NCBI GenBank assembly: GCA_013339895.1
Contig: JABACO010000008.1
Span: forward strand, 3,117,490 to 3,181,489
Reading direction: 5' to 3'
Length of the DNA: 64,000 nt
Origin: Ephydatia muelleri
Lineage: Eukaryota > Porifera > Demospongiae > Spongillida > Spongillidae
Shown: positions 1 to 13,489 of the stretch, one piece after another
Layout of the letters: the number at the start of each line of letters is the position of its first letter
How positions within the stretch are numbered: position 1 is the stretch's first letter
Program-made: the position numbers and the translations under genes
Notes under the pieces: model-generated
What the model was told of the DNA's origin: nothing
Databases searched by the model: none
What the model saw: the letters and a program-made list of their open reading frames with translations, nothing else

Positions 1-2870
1 GCACCCATTGTTCCAGTATGCAAGCCAAATGGTTCTCTGAGGATATGTGGTGACTACAAAGTGACTGTGAACAAGTACGCTAAGACAGAGGAGTATCCCT
101 TGCCCCGCATCGAAGACCTCGTTGCAGCACTATTGGGTGGTCAAGAATTCACAAAGTTGGATTTGGCTAATGCATACTTGCAATTGCCACTGGAAGACAA
201 GTCTATGCAGTATGTGACCATAAATACATACAAAGAACTGTTCAAGTACAACAGGCTTCCATTTGGTGTAGCATCAGCACCTGCAATCTTCCAGAGAACA
301 ATAGAGTGTTTACTTCAAGGAATGAAGCACGTGGTTGCCTACATTGATGATATTCTCATAACTGGAGAAAAAGGGGAGGACCATCTGAAGAATCTGGATG
401 AAGTCCAAAAGAGACTGGGCACAGCAGGAATGCGGTTAAAGGTGGAAAAGTGTCTCTTTCAGCAGGAGAAGGTAGAATACCTGGGACAATGGCCAAGGTC
501 GGAGCCATCAAAGAAGCACCAGCACCCAAGGACGAACAGCAGTTGCGGTCCTTCTTAGGTCTGCTGAACTATTATGGGAAATTCCTTCCTAACTTGTCAA
601 CAAAGCTTGCACCTTTACATTCCCTCTTAGAAAAAGGAAAAGGTTGGCAATGGACCAAGGTTCACCGGAATGCTTTTGACAGTGCAAAGGAACTGCTGAC
701 GTCATCAAAAGTACTGACTCTTGACAGCAAAAAAGAAGTCATCCTGGCATGTGATGCATCTCCTTACGGAGTTGGAGCAGTCTTGGCCATAAGTTTGCAG
801 ATGGCCGTGAACACCCTGTGGCTTTTGTGTCACGAACGTTGGCCCCAACGGAGAAGAACTATTCTCAGTTGGATAAGGAAGGGCTAGCCATCATCTTTGG
901 GGTGGAGAAATTTCACAATATCTTATTTGGAAGACAGCTCACTATCTTCACGGATCACAAGCCACTGAAGCACTTGTTCGGTGAGGACAAACCTATACCA
1001 CCTATATGGCATCAGCATGACTGCAGCGATGGGCTTTGAAGCTGAGTGCATATCAGTAGAAGATTGCCCACAAGCCAGGGAAGGACAATGCCAATGCAGA
1101 TGTCCTGAGCAGGCTTCCACTACCAGAATATCCCATGGAAGTGACATTGCCGGGAGTCACAGTCATGCTGCTGGAGACTCTTCAGTCATCTCCAGTGAAT
1201 GCCAAGCAGATTGCTGAATGGATGGCCAAGGACCCTGTTCTGTCCAAAGTCAAGAAATGGCTAAGTCAGGGATGGACCAATACAGACGAGCATCGTGAGG
1301 CACTCCGGCCCTACCGCCAACATAAAGAAGAGTTGAGTCTACAAGATGGCTGTATCTTGTGGGGATCCAGAGTGGTTGTACCAGAACAAGGTTGGAAGCT
1401 AGTGATTGAAGAATTACATGCCGAGCACCAGGGCATCTCTCGAATGAAGAGTTTGGGACGAAGTTTTGTGTGGTGGTCAAACATGGATGCAGATGTGGAG
1501 GAATGTGTCAAGAGGTGTGAAGTATGCCAAGCACACCAGAAGGTTCCACCAGCAGCTCCCTTGGGAGTGGCCTGAGTTACCATGGTGCCGTCTACATGCA
1601 GACTATGCTGGCCCATTTATGGGGAAGATGTTTCTCCTGATAATGGATACACGTGGCAAGTGGCTTGAGGCACAGATAGTGGAATCTGCTACCTCTGCAG
1701 CAACCATCCAAAAGATGAAGGCATCTTTTGCAAGTCATGGTCTACCTGTAACCTTGGTCTCTGACGACGGAAGTGCCTTCACTAGTCAAGAGTTTGAAGA
1801 ATTCCTCACAAAGAATGGTATCAGACACATAAAGACTTCTCCGTACCACCCAGCTTCTATATTGAGAGGGCTGTCCAGACAATGAAGTTGGCTTTGTAGA
1901 AAGATGCAGGAAAGGATCTGGAACGTTGCTTGATGAGGTTCCTCTTCAGGTACAGGGTGACTCCTCATGCCTCTACAGGAGTGTCACCCGCTGAACTTCT
2001 GATGGGGAGGAGGCTACGTTCACACTTATCCATGATCCATCCAGGTGTGAAGGAAATAGGGGAAGCTACTCAGGAACTGGTGCAGGAGAAAGTTAGAGCA
2101 ACCCAGGAAAGACAGAAGAAGTGGCTTGACAAGAGGGCCAAACCACGCTCTTTCTTCATTGGGATCAAGTATTGGTTCTGAACTTCGGCAGGGAACCTAA
2201 GTGGCTACCTGGTAAAGTCACCAGTATCAGAGGTCCTCTCTCAGTAACAGTGGAGTTGGCAGATGGACGCAGTGTAAGAAGACACTATGACCACATTCGT
2301 GCTAGCAGTTTGTCAGATGCGGAAACTGTTGTTCAGAGAGATTTAGATCCAAGACAACAGGCAACATGGAGTGATTCACTTTCCCTTGGGAGTGAGCAAG
2401 AGTTGCCCCCAGCAGTGCCTGCTCAAGAACCAATTCTGGCGCCTGAACAGGAGCAATCAGAACCAGTTCCAGAGATGGAAACAGAGGAACGACTAGTGAT
2501 AGACCCTACTCAAGAGATCTACTAGAGTTAGGAGACCTACTGTCAAGCTTAAGGAGGGAGGGATGTGATGTGATATCCTGACTTCAACGCCCCCAGCACA
2601 CGCATTGTTATGTAATGTTAGGATACCATGCATGCAGAATGACATGGCAGATCGTATCTTATTCAGACTGTGATCTAGGAGGTATTACAAAGTGATTGAA
2701 CTGTGTATAAATGTAATGTGCAGTTCTGTTGATCAGATCTTTATATATATATGTTGTGTTCCATCTGGGATCGGGATCGGGGATATAACAATGATACTTC
2801 ACAACGAGTGAAAGAGACTACATTCTACATGCATTGTTAAAGAATAGCTACTGAACTGTTTGGCCCCACA
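1..2870 (+). mobile_element. Ty3/Gypsy LTR retrotransposon, copy 1 (pol part plus 3' LTR), broken
   Basis: Fossil LTR retrotransposon entering from the left window edge. Parts in order: reverse transcriptase (about 1-480, with the YIDD active-site motif), RNase H (about 690-1,000, with DAS and TDHKPL motifs), integrase HHCC zinc finger (about 1,390-1,540), integrase core (about 1,590-1,960, with a SDDGSAF motif and YHPAS), integrase C-terminal region and an acidic/proline-rich tail (to about 2,523), a purine-rich tract, then the 3' LTR (2,564-2,870). Domain order RT-RNase H-integrase is that of Ty3/Gypsy. It is broken, with several breaks. It is almost identical to the inverted copy at 34,890-37,760. 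Age: young compared with the Gypsy fossil it abuts at 2,871, judged by how readable its domains are. Confidence 0.93.
2564..2870 (+). repeat. 3' LTR of the Gypsy element, copy 1
   Basis: The boundary is placed where a purine-rich polypurine-like tract (about 2,550-2,563) meets a TGTGATGTGATATCC start. The sequence ends near 2,870 in CCCCACA, so the terminal dinucleotides are TG...CA as in most LTRs. A TATA-like run lies at about 2,740-2,755. The length of about 307 bp is normal for a small Gypsy LTR. The matching inverted LTR is at 34,890-35,196. No 5' LTR is visible in the window, so the two LTRs of one insertion cannot be compared for dating. Confidence 0.7.
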
Positions 2871-5815
2871 AATCAGAGTGTGGATCAAGAAACGGAAGCC
2901 AAAGTCAAGCATGGAAGCAGGGCATTACTTGGAAGCAAGGAATCAGACAAATGAGGGGAGCCTTCCTTTACGAGACCAGACACCTCGATCCAGAGCTCCG
3001 GAGGTGCAGAAAGGTCCGCCAAATGACTATGGTAGGGATGGTTCAGCAGTGACATGTTACAGTTATGGTTCAAGGCCAGGTCACTTTGCCCAAGCACGGC
3101 CATGTACTGTGGCCATGGGTACCAAGGCAAGCACTACAGAAACCTACTGAAGAATGGATGGGTATTAAGCAAGAGGGTTACCAATGTCGATCTAGATACA
3201 GGATGCCTAAAGATACTGATTTACCAGAAACTAGTACCGAAGGAAAAGTTTATCCAGAATGAGGCAGTGACCATTAGGCGTACCCATGGAGACAACGTCC
3301 TGCATCCAGTTACAAAGTTGAACCTGGTGGTAGATGGGATACCACTTTCAGTTGAGGTGGGAGTATCACCCACTCTTCCAGTGTCTGTGCTGCTCGGGAC
3401 CGACGTATTGAAGTTATCAAAATGGTTGCGAGGCAGTAGGGACAGAAGCAAAGGAAAAGATTGCCATGCTGGCACTCAAGCTGGAGATCGACATATGGAG
3501 GAAGAAGAAAGAAAACAGGTGGAGAGAGAGAAAGCTACACCCGTGTGGCCAACTGAGGAGGAAGATACGGAAGACAAGTGGAGCTGTAGGAGTTTGTCTT
3601 GATGAGGACTTGTTTGCCGGTGGTTGGGTTAGGGATAGAATGACTAGAAGCCAGAAGCGTGCTGCTAAGGGGTAAACAATGATTTTATCTTTGATGCTTC
3701 CAGAGAGGCCTTGAGGAGGTCCAGTGTTCCCCTAACTTGACGGCCATAAAGGAGCTCAAAGGTGGAAAACCCTGTCGAGGATTGAGGTACTTCACGGTAA
3801 GCAAATAATAAGTAGGTAACCACTTGTCCCAATTAGCCTCATTGCAGCTTCCATCTTCCTCATGCAACATAGCTTTGCTGTCTGATTAAAACGCTCATCT
3901 TTGTGGAAAGTAGGGGACCAATTATGTCCATGCCACCCTTTTAAAAGGCTCAGTTACAATTGGAAGAGGGACCAGTGGTGCCTTCACAAGTCTTTGCTTT
4001 GAGAACTTCTGGCATTTGACACAACAATTTCTCCACATCACGGTACAGACTTGGCTAATATAATTGCAATAGGATTCTCTGAGCAGTCTTATGTTTACCA
4101 ATGTGCCCTACCATAGGCACCTCATGAGCTAGCTGCAAACACTACCTTGCAGCACTGTGTTGAACCCAGCTGATTCTGGACTGTGCCCACATGGGGAACC
4201 AATGGCGGTAAAGGAGTCCACCTACGCTGTGAAAATACCCTTTCTATAGCCCTTTGCCCCTCCTGCAAAGTTATCCTTGTCTGGCTCCTGTATTTGTTAA
4301 GGCTATATATATACACAGCTTCCAAACCTCTCTCCACCAAACTGGTGCCTGTGTTGGCAGTACATGAGAGGCTGGCATCAACTTCTTCAGTGGTGAGGGA
4401 GATCTTGAAGAATGCCCAGGTCAAGCAAAGGTGTGATATGATCGCATGAGCGTGAATCTAGCTTACTACCACTTCATCAGGCTCAATGGAAGGGTCTGTA
4501 CCCTGTGTTTAGGAAGGTTAATTATGACATTGATATGTATAACCAGAAAATGAGAAGGGGCATTTCATATAAAATTGCTCTAAAAGTGGAACACACCATC
4601 CCCATACTGTTACTCAGCAATGGTGGATTATGAAGGTTTCATGAAGGAGGAAGAAGATGAAGACATTCAGGTTTGGAATGAGAATGAGAACAGCGAACTA
4701 GTATTGAGTGATCAGTTGTCAGGGCCGCAGAGAAAACAGCTGTTCCAGCTCCTGAAGGAATTCAAGGATGTGTTAAGTAATCTGTGGTACGAAAGGAGAT
4801 TCAGGAGATGATGGAGAATGGTATCATAGAGCCCTCCATGAGCGAGTGGGCATCCCTGTAGTACTTGCAAGGTGCCCTACCGATATCTGATATGTATTGA
4901 TTACAGATTTCTCAATGCAGTGTCTCAATCAGATTAGTACCCATGCCATCGAGTGGAGTCTAAGGCTATTAGCAGGTACCCATGGCTGAGGCCTCAAGGC
5001 ATGTAACAATTTTCACCACTCCTTTGGACAATTTAAATTTCGGGTGATGTGTTTCGGTTCTCCAAGGGGCACCCTTCCACTTTTCAGCATTTCAGAGATC
5101 ATGTTCTTCAAGTTGTGAGGGACTATGCAGTTGCATACATCTATGATGTAATAATTCATGGGTCCACTTGGGAGGGATAACCTTGGCCAGATTGAAGCAG
5201 ACCTGGAATGCCTATGCAAAGCTGGTCTAATGGCAAAACCACAGAAATGCCAATTTGGTATCTCTGTCATCTGGTGGGTAGTGAAATTGTGGAACTGGAC
5301 CCCAACAAGGTTGAAGCAGGGAAGAGTTCCCTGTACCAAAGACCAAGAAGGTGTCTACATGTACGTCTAACATGATATTACAGGAAATGCATACCTGGCG
5401 ACTAGACAATGGTAGCTCCCCTCACTCAGGCTACCTGTAAGGATGGCTACCCGGTTTAAGGAATGTGAGGATGCATTTCTGAGCTTAAAGGTGATACTTT
5501 GTGGCTCACCTGCCCTCAGGAGCCCTGAGTATGAGAAGGAATTCATACCCCAGGTGCCTCTGATGTAGCAGTGATACTCCACAGTAGGCCTATAGGGTAG
5601 TGTCTGGTTATCATGATAGCCATGCCCACCTTTAGGGTTTACCTTTTGGGAAATCAATTTATGTTACAAACGGATCTCAGGTAGATCGGCTGAAGGATGA
5701 GAACCCGAGACTACATCATGCTGGAGCCAGGCTCTCAGCCCTTCGAGTACAAGGTGTGTCAACACCCCTGGAGGGAGAACACCAATGCAGATGCTCTGTC
5801 TCGGTCAATACAGTG
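2871..5815 (+). mobile_element. Older, rearranged Ty3/Gypsy fossil, copy 1
   Basis: A second, more decayed Gypsy element directly downstream of the young LTR. Parts: gag zinc-knuckle remnant and aspartic-protease region (about 2,871-3,670, with a DTG-type motif and a LLGTDVL motif); an integrase remnant lying on the opposite strand (about 3,690-4,450, with zinc-finger-like cysteines and the C-terminal region); then pre-RT, RT and RNase H remnants on the plus strand (about 4,620-5,800). It is broken with many breaks and internally rearranged. It differs in sequence from the neighbouring young element, so it is a separate family. The younger element or its LTR appears to have inserted into or beside it. 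Bases 5,816-6,012 may be its terminal remnant, but I see no clear LTR. Confidence 0.8.
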
Positions 5816-6012
5816 ACATTTATCAAGGAGAACGGTGAAAGCGTGATGAACCAGGTTTACGATATTACACATGATATTTTGACCGGGTCCTATTGTGACG
5901 TTTGACCTGTGTATCCATTTTCTGTGTTGTTGTAATCCTTTGGGTAAGGTTAGTGGTCGATATGTGGTTGGATATTGGCTGGCGTTGTGACCCAGATGTG
6001 CGTGGTCTGTGA

Positions 6013-9000
6013 CAGAGGCAAATCTTTTTCATCTGTACTTGATATCTTATTCCATTGGAGCTACAATAATATGCATTGATTGTGAATTCCAGGATTCTAC
6101 CATAAGCTCAGCCAATAGTGCATTTACACTGCCCATACTAATGCATACCTGCGAAGGTTTCCTGATAACAGCCGAATCCTTTTCACCCGCAATTGAATAT
6201 ACTTCTTCAGACACCATTGATAGCTTTAGGACTATTCTTTGATCACAATTATACCACGAACAAATACAATTAGGTTTCCACATTGCGGCTAATCATTTTC
6301 ATCCTCCTCTGAATCCAATACTAAAGCCATCATTGAAAGCTACAAGAATTTGCACAGATTGCAGGATTCTTCCATAATTTCAACGAATGAAAAAATGGAG
6401 GGCATTGAACTGCCTATAACACTGTATAGGAACAACACATGACAAGTTTCCTGAGTAATGGCTAATCATTTTCATCGTCCCTTCATCTAACACTACAACC
6501 CACCCATTGGGGCTACATGCATTGATTGTGAATGCCAGAATTCTTCCATAAGTGTATACAGCCAATGAAACGTGTGATGCAATAGAACTGCCTATACAAA
6601 TGTATTAAAATAATACTTGACAAGGGACAAGGTTTCCTGATAAGAGAATACTCTTTTTCATCCTCTAAATATAATACACCAGCCACCGTTGGAAGTTACA
6701 ATAAGCATCATTGATTGTGAATGTCAGGATTCTACAATAATATCAGCCAAGCAAACTATTGATGCAGTAGAAATGCTTATACTAATGTATAGGAATAAAT
6801 CATGACAATGTTTCCTGATAAAAGGCGAATCTTTTTCATCCACACTTGAATGTAATTCAACGGCCACCTATTGAAGCCACAAGAATTTGAAGGCCAGGAT
6901 TAGTTCAGCTCAGGAAAAACGTAGGACACATACCAATTGGAAGCTCCACGAAAACACATGGATTGTGAGTGGCAGGATTCTATGATTAGCTCAGCCTATG
7001 AAACATGTGGTACAGTAGAATTAAAAGGCGAATCATTTTCATTACCAGTGCTACCATTGGAAGCTACAAGAATGTGCACCTGTTGTGAATGCCAGGATAC
7101 TATGATATGGAAAATGTGGCCGTTTGTACTGCTCATACTGATGTATGGGATTACATCCACAATTGCAAGCCACAAGAGTATGCACAGATTGTGATTCTAA
7201 GATCTTGAAAAATGTAGGGCATTGAACTGCCTATACCAAAAAATAGGAGTAACAAATGACAAGGTTTCCAGATGGGAGTCTAATCATTCCTTTGAATCTA
7301 ATACTAAGGCCACCATTGGAAGGTACAAGAATTTGTACAGATTGCAAGATTCTACAATAAGCTCAGCCAAAGAAACTCCTAATGTAATATAACTGCTTAT
7401 ACTATGTATATGAATAAACCTTGGCAAAGTTTCCTGATAAGAGGCAAATCTTTTTCATCTGCACTTGAATATAATTCAACAGTCACCTGGAAGCCACAAT
7501 AATATGCATTGATTGTGAATAGTAGGATTAAGCCAATGACAAACATAGGGGAATAACACATTACAAGGTTTCCTTATCGGAGGGAAATCTTTTTATACCT
7601 TCCATGATTTGTACTGAAGCCACAATCAGAAGCCACATGAAAAGGCAATCATTATGAATGTCAGGATTATACAATCAGTTCAGTCAATGAAACTCTAGTG
7701 GAATAGAACTGCTTATACTAATGGATAGGAACAACCCATGACATGGGATCCTGATAAGAGGCAAACGCTTTTCATCTGCACTTGAAAGTAATTCAAAAGC
7801 CACCTATTGAAGCCACAACAATGTGCATTGATTGTGAATGCCAGGATTGTATACCATCAGCTCAATAGATGCAAAATGAAGGGCATTTGAACTGCCTATA
7901 CCAATGTGCAGGAATCACTCATGACAAATTGTCCTGATAAAAGGCGATTTATTTTCATCCTCCTCCTGAATTTAGTACTGTAGTCACTATTGGAAGTTAC
8001 AATAATGTGAATGCTAGGATACTTCCTTAAGCTTAGCCATTGTAAACATAGGACATTGAAATGCAAATGCCAATGTTAACACATGACAAGATTTTCCGAA
8101 CAACAGCGAAACGTTTTCATCTACATTCTATAATTACAGTCACCATTAAAAGTAACAAGAATATGCATTGCTTATGAATGCCAGGATTCTACCATAAGCT
8201 CAACTGATGCAAAACGTATTTGAACGGCCATGGGAATAACTAATGTCAAAGGTTTCCCGATAAGAGGCGAATCTTTTTCATCAGCAGTTGCATAATACAA
8301 TCCAGCTACAATTGGAAGCTACAAGAATATGTACAATATCATGCCAGGATTCTACCAAGAGCTCATCCAATGTAAAACTTAGAATGTTGAACTACCTATA
8401 CCAATGTTATGCAATAACATTTCTCTCGATTAGAGGTGAATCTTTTTAATCGGGTGTTGAAATTTAACACCTAGCCACCATCGAAAGCTGCTAGTAATGT
8501 GCACTGGTTATAGATGACTGAATTCTACTATGAATGTAGTCCATGAATCACCTAACTAGTGTATGAGAATAACACATGACAAGGCGAATCAATTGTTGGA
8601 GTTTGCACAGATTGTCAATGCCAAGGTTCTCAATTAACTCAGCCTGTACAAAATGTAGGGCATTGAACTGTCTAGAAGTATTGGAACAACACATGATAAG
8701 GTTTTCTCATTAGACTCATTCTCTCTTGAATCTTACTGGACCACTAATGGAGGCTACAAGAATATGCATTTATTGCATGTGAATGCCAGGATTCTACCAC
8801 AAGCTCAGCTAATGAAATTCCTTATACAATAGAACTGCTCATACTAATGGGTAGGAATAAAACATGACAAGGTTCCTAGATAAGCGGCTACACTTTTTCA
8901 TCCTCCTCTGAATCTAATACTACAGCAACCATTGGAAGCTACAAGAAAATGCAATGATTGTGAATGTCAGGATTATAAAATCAGCTCAGCGAATGAAACT

Positions 9001-11535
9001 CCTGTGCAATAAATACAACTGCTTATACTAATGTATAGGAATAACCAATGACATGCGATCCTGATAAGAGGCAAATGTTTTTCAACTGCACTTGAAAGTA
9101 ATTCAACAGCCACCATTTGAAGCCACAACAATGTGCATTGATTGTGAACTCCAGGATTGTACCATCAGCTCAATCGATGCAAAACAAAGGGAATTTGAAC
9201 TGTCTATACCAATGTGCCGGAGTCATTCATGACATATTGTCCTGATACGAGGCAATTCTTTTTCATCCTCCTTTGAATTTAGTACTAAAGTCACCATTAG
9301 AGGCTACAAGAATGTGAATGGCTAGGATACTTCCTCAAGCTTAGCCTAAACATAGGCAAATCTTTTTCATCAATTAAATCCAGCTACCATTGGAAGCTAC
9401 AAGAATATCACAATCATGCCAAGACTCTACTATACAGATATATTCAGCCCATGAAAAATGTAGGCATTTGTACTGACCACACCAATGTATGGGAAGTCAC
9501 ATGATGCAGAAGGCAAAACTTTTCACCTTTTTACCATCTCCACTTGAGTCTAATATTACAGACACCATTGGAAGCTGCATTGCTTTATGAATGCCAGGAT
9601 TCCATGTCTCAGCCAATGTAAAACTTACAAGATTGAACTGATTATACCTATGTAATGCAATAACACTAGTAAAGGCTTCTCAATAAGAGGTGATGTCATC
9701 GACAGTTAAATTTTAACACTCAGCCACCTTTGGAAGCTACTAATATGTGCACTGGTTATGAATGCCTGAATTATACTATGAATTTAGTTCATGAATATCC
9801 TATACTAGTGCATGAGTATAACACATAAGATTATCTGTTAAGAGGCAATTCTTTTTAATTATCCTCTGAATCGATTGCTACAGTCACAGATTCTTCAATT
9901 AATTCAGCCTGTACAAAACGTAGGCATTGAACTGTCTAGAAGTATAGTAATAACACATAACAAGGTTTGATAGGATGTGATTCTTTTTCATCTACCTTTA
10001 AATCTAGTACTGCAGTCACCACTGTAAGCCATAAAGATATGCACAGACCGTGATGGAACATGTTAACAGCAAATTCTTTCAGCTGCAATTAAATATACTA
10101 CTTCAGCCACCATTGATTAGTTGTTCTCAAGTTTGTTAATATGAGTTTAAATCACATGTATGCAGAGATTTACACAATAATAATAATAATATTGATAGTT
10201 TTAAGAATAATCTTAGATTGTGAATGTCAGGATTCTACCATAAGCTCAGCAGATGAAAAATGAAGGGCATTTGAATTGCCCGTACCAATGTATGGAAATA
10301 TCACATGACTAAGTTTCGTGATAAGAGGCGAATCTTTTTCATCTGCACTTGCATCTTATATTAGAGACACCATTGGAAGCTACATGAATATGCACAGATT
10401 GTGAATACCAGAATTCTACTATAAGTTCAGCCAATGAAACTTGTGGACAAGTTTCTAGATAAGAGGTGGATCGTTTTCATCCTCTCATGAATCTAGTACT
10501 GTACAACTACAATTGCAAACTACAAAATACACATAGATTGTGAATCTTCCATTAGTAAAGCCAATGAAAAACAGAGCATTGCACTTTCTATGCCAATGTA
10601 TCCACATAAACATAACAAGGTTTGTTGTTTGAATCTCGTACTACTGTCACCATTGGAAGCAACAACAGTATGCACAGAAAGTGTATGCAAAATTCTTCCT
10701 TAAGCTCACCCAATACTGCATTTGCACAGCCTATACCATAACACATGTCAAGTTTTGCATATTAGAGGTGAATGTTCTTTATCAGCAGTTAAAACCTAAA
10801 CCCCAGCCACCATTGGTGGCTACGACACAATGCACTGGCTATGAGTGACAGAATTTTACCTTTAACTCAATCAATGACAAAAACCTAGGATATTTGAACT
10901 TCTATAACAAATCTATTGAATATAATATAATCTATTTGAATAACACATGACGATGTTTCCTGATAAGAGGGGGATCTCTTTCATCCTCCCTTGAATAAAG
11001 TACTACAGGTCATTGGAAACTACAAGAATTTGCACTTATTTTGAATACCAGGATTCTTATTGGGCATTGAACTGCCTATACAAAGTGTATAGCAATAACA
11101 TAGGAAAGTTTCCTGACAAAAGGCAAATCTTTTCATCAGCATTTGAATCTTATAATAATCCACCACCATATTGGAAGCTACAACGAAATCCATTGATAGT
11201 GAATTATAGGATTCTACCATAAGCTTTACCAATGAAATACGAAGTGCCCACACTAATGTATGGGAATAACACATGATGAGTTGCATCATATTTACATATA
11301 TAGAATGGCAAATCACATCAAATAACAATTATCCTTTTTCGATATTTTGATTCAATTATATGCTAATAGGATTCTACCATAAGCTTTGCCAATGAAATAC
11401 GAAGTGCCCACACCAATTTATGGGAATAGCATCATATTTACATATATAGAATTGCAAATCACATTAAATAACAATCATTGTCAAGGATAAATGATCCTTT
11501 TACAATATTATGATTCAATTATGCTAACAGGACTT
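6013..11535. repeat. Satellite 1: degenerate ~175-bp tandem repeat
   Basis: Recurring phrases such as CCAGGATTCTACCATAAGCT, GAACTGCCTATAC, ACACATGACAAGGTTTCC and CACCATTGGAAGCTAC return in fixed order. Successive copies of the CAGGATTCT phrase lie mostly 140-190 bp apart, typically near 175 bp. About 30 diverged units fit in the block. Short reading frames here are chance products of the repeat. Reverse-orientation units lie at 31,472-31,750 and 38,741-39,500, flanking the second Gypsy copy, so the array hosted the retroelement insertion. Confidence 0.88.
11209..11535. repeat. Recent tandem duplication of about 160 bp at the satellite 1 edge
   Basis: The segment beginning AAGCTTTACCAATGAAATAC near 11,220 recurs near 11,378 with few changes. 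Both copies run through GCATCATATTTACATATATAG and a stretch rich in CAAATCACAT. Identity is much higher than between ordinary satellite 1 units, which suggests a late local duplication at the end of the array. Confidence 0.7.
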
Positions 11536-13489
11536 GTGCAGGTCTTGATTACCTTTCGTGTAATTTAATTTCACTTTCATATGAAAATTTAGCTACATGT
11601 TTTGCCTGCAATGAATGCAATGTAAATGTTAACATTTAGTGCCTAAACATACCATACTGTTATTGTCATTCATTTTGCATATCAATGTTCTATTGATTTA
11701 AACAAAAACAATGTACCATGATTTTCCCGTCTCAAACACTGACTGACTATCTTTAGCCATGATATCAACACAATGATTAGATGCATCAAATTTACATCAT
11801 TTTTGTCAAGGTTAAATGATTCGTTGTCCATATTATTCATCTCACCAGTAACATAGCTAATAATAATTCAGTGCCTGGACATTCTCATAATGATATCTGA
11901 TTAGTTAGAATTTAGAAATAGGCATCAACTTTTCCAAAAATTAGATTAGTAATGTATGTTCACCGGCGTAAGAGTGAAAAATGGACTAGGACAAAATAGG
12001 TTATTTTTCAGAATGTGGCTGTAAAAGACAAGTCTATACTTAATGTAACTCAAGTTCATATTTGGCATTGAAATTTAATTATGTTTTTTATGTGATATTT
12101 TCATCATTAATGCTGAGTAAAATGAAATCAAATGTGCCTACCCTTCACTCCAATCAAGCAATGCAGAAATATTCCAATTATTTTCAGCACTGATATCGTT
12201 TCATATACTGTTTCATGTATATGGATGTGACATTCTTCGGTTCTGCTTGTGTGACCCAAGTATAGTAAGAACAAATCCTTGCCCACCACCATTTTAGTGC
12301 CATGTGACATTCAGGAGGGTTAATGTGAGACTGGATAATGAAACAACAGCAATCTGTTTGTACAGTTGCAGAATAAACATCAAATCATGTCCACTGTTCC
12401 TTTTCAGAATGCATAAAGAAAGGTGCAATGGAACCAAGAGGCTGGAAGTAATTGACACTTCTTCATTAGGCCTTCTATTAGTCCAAATAAACAAAAACAA
12501 CATTGTTTGCAAATTGCAGCCATAATCGGTAAACAAATGCATAGACAAGATGCTGAAGGCAGTTGTTTCTATATACCAGCAGATTCAATTATTTTGTTCT
12601 TCAAATGACTAAGCCCAGTTGGTATTATTATTTATAAGACACAATTCAGCCATCCATTCCAGCAGCTGAGATACTATCTTTCTTTGTGCCAAATGGAAAT
12701 GGTCAGGTCTGACTGCTAGTATCACTATCCTACAACAGACATGAGGTAGGCTCGGTGATGTCAGTTGTGCAAATCCTTTTCTTTACCATAACATGTAGGG
12801 TAAAGGTAAAACTAGGTGCACAGTACACAGTCATACCACTAGTTAAACCTTCTCATGTTTCAGACACTTGCATATTTTGTTCTTCCGTAATGTATAACTG
12901 TTGCCAAGCATGTAAAATAAGTGTAGTAAGAAAACAAGGTAGACAGCTGGGATGGCTTTTCCAGTAGTCCATAGTTCCAAATCAAATAGAACAGTAAAAA
13001 AATACAGACAGATAGATCCAAGGTGACAGGACTGTAGGCAATCCAGTTTTTAACCACACAGCCCACCACTGAGTTGTTGTTTTCAATGGTAAGGCCTACT
13101 TAGTTTAAGTTAGTGCTACTTTTTAAAATGCTTTTTGTGCCTTTGAAATATGGTAGAGTCTGTGATGCCCTTTGAACATTTATAAGTGCAGGGAATGTGA
13201 CAGATGTTTTCTGTATTTTAAGTTCAAACAGCACTAGGTTCAAATGCAGCCATGAAAAGTAGAAAGATATTCAAAGCAGTTAATCCGTTACAAGCAGGCC
13301 CAATGATTTTGATTTTCATAGTAAGCCCAATGTTTATTAGAGGTAACATTCTGTGTAACCAAATAATCTGTGCCTCCTGGTTTGCTCAGGTATAATGATA
13401 AGCACCTATACAGCATGTTCATTGTGCTATGGATCACACAAGTGGTATGTGATGCCACTTGTATGATTGTTGTTTTGAGTAGCGTAATC
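11536..13489. other. AT-rich intergenic or intronic sequence, no supported gene
   Basis: Only short reading frames occur, on both strands, with no recognisable domain, no strong splice-site series and no clear tandem structure. Towards 12,740-13,480 phrases typical of satellite 2 (GATGCCACTTGTATGA, CAGACAGATAGATCC) begin to appear sparsely, so the satellite edge is gradual. Confidence 0.6.

Noticed and set aside
6009-7194. Short frames in satellite 1 (for example 6,009-6,242 and 6,937-7,194)
   Set aside because: They sit on repeat units, lack any domain and change frame between units.
6013-11535. CRISPR-like array
   Set aside because: Repeats are contiguous ~175-bp satellite units with no short identical repeats separated by unique spacers, and the genome is eukaryotic.
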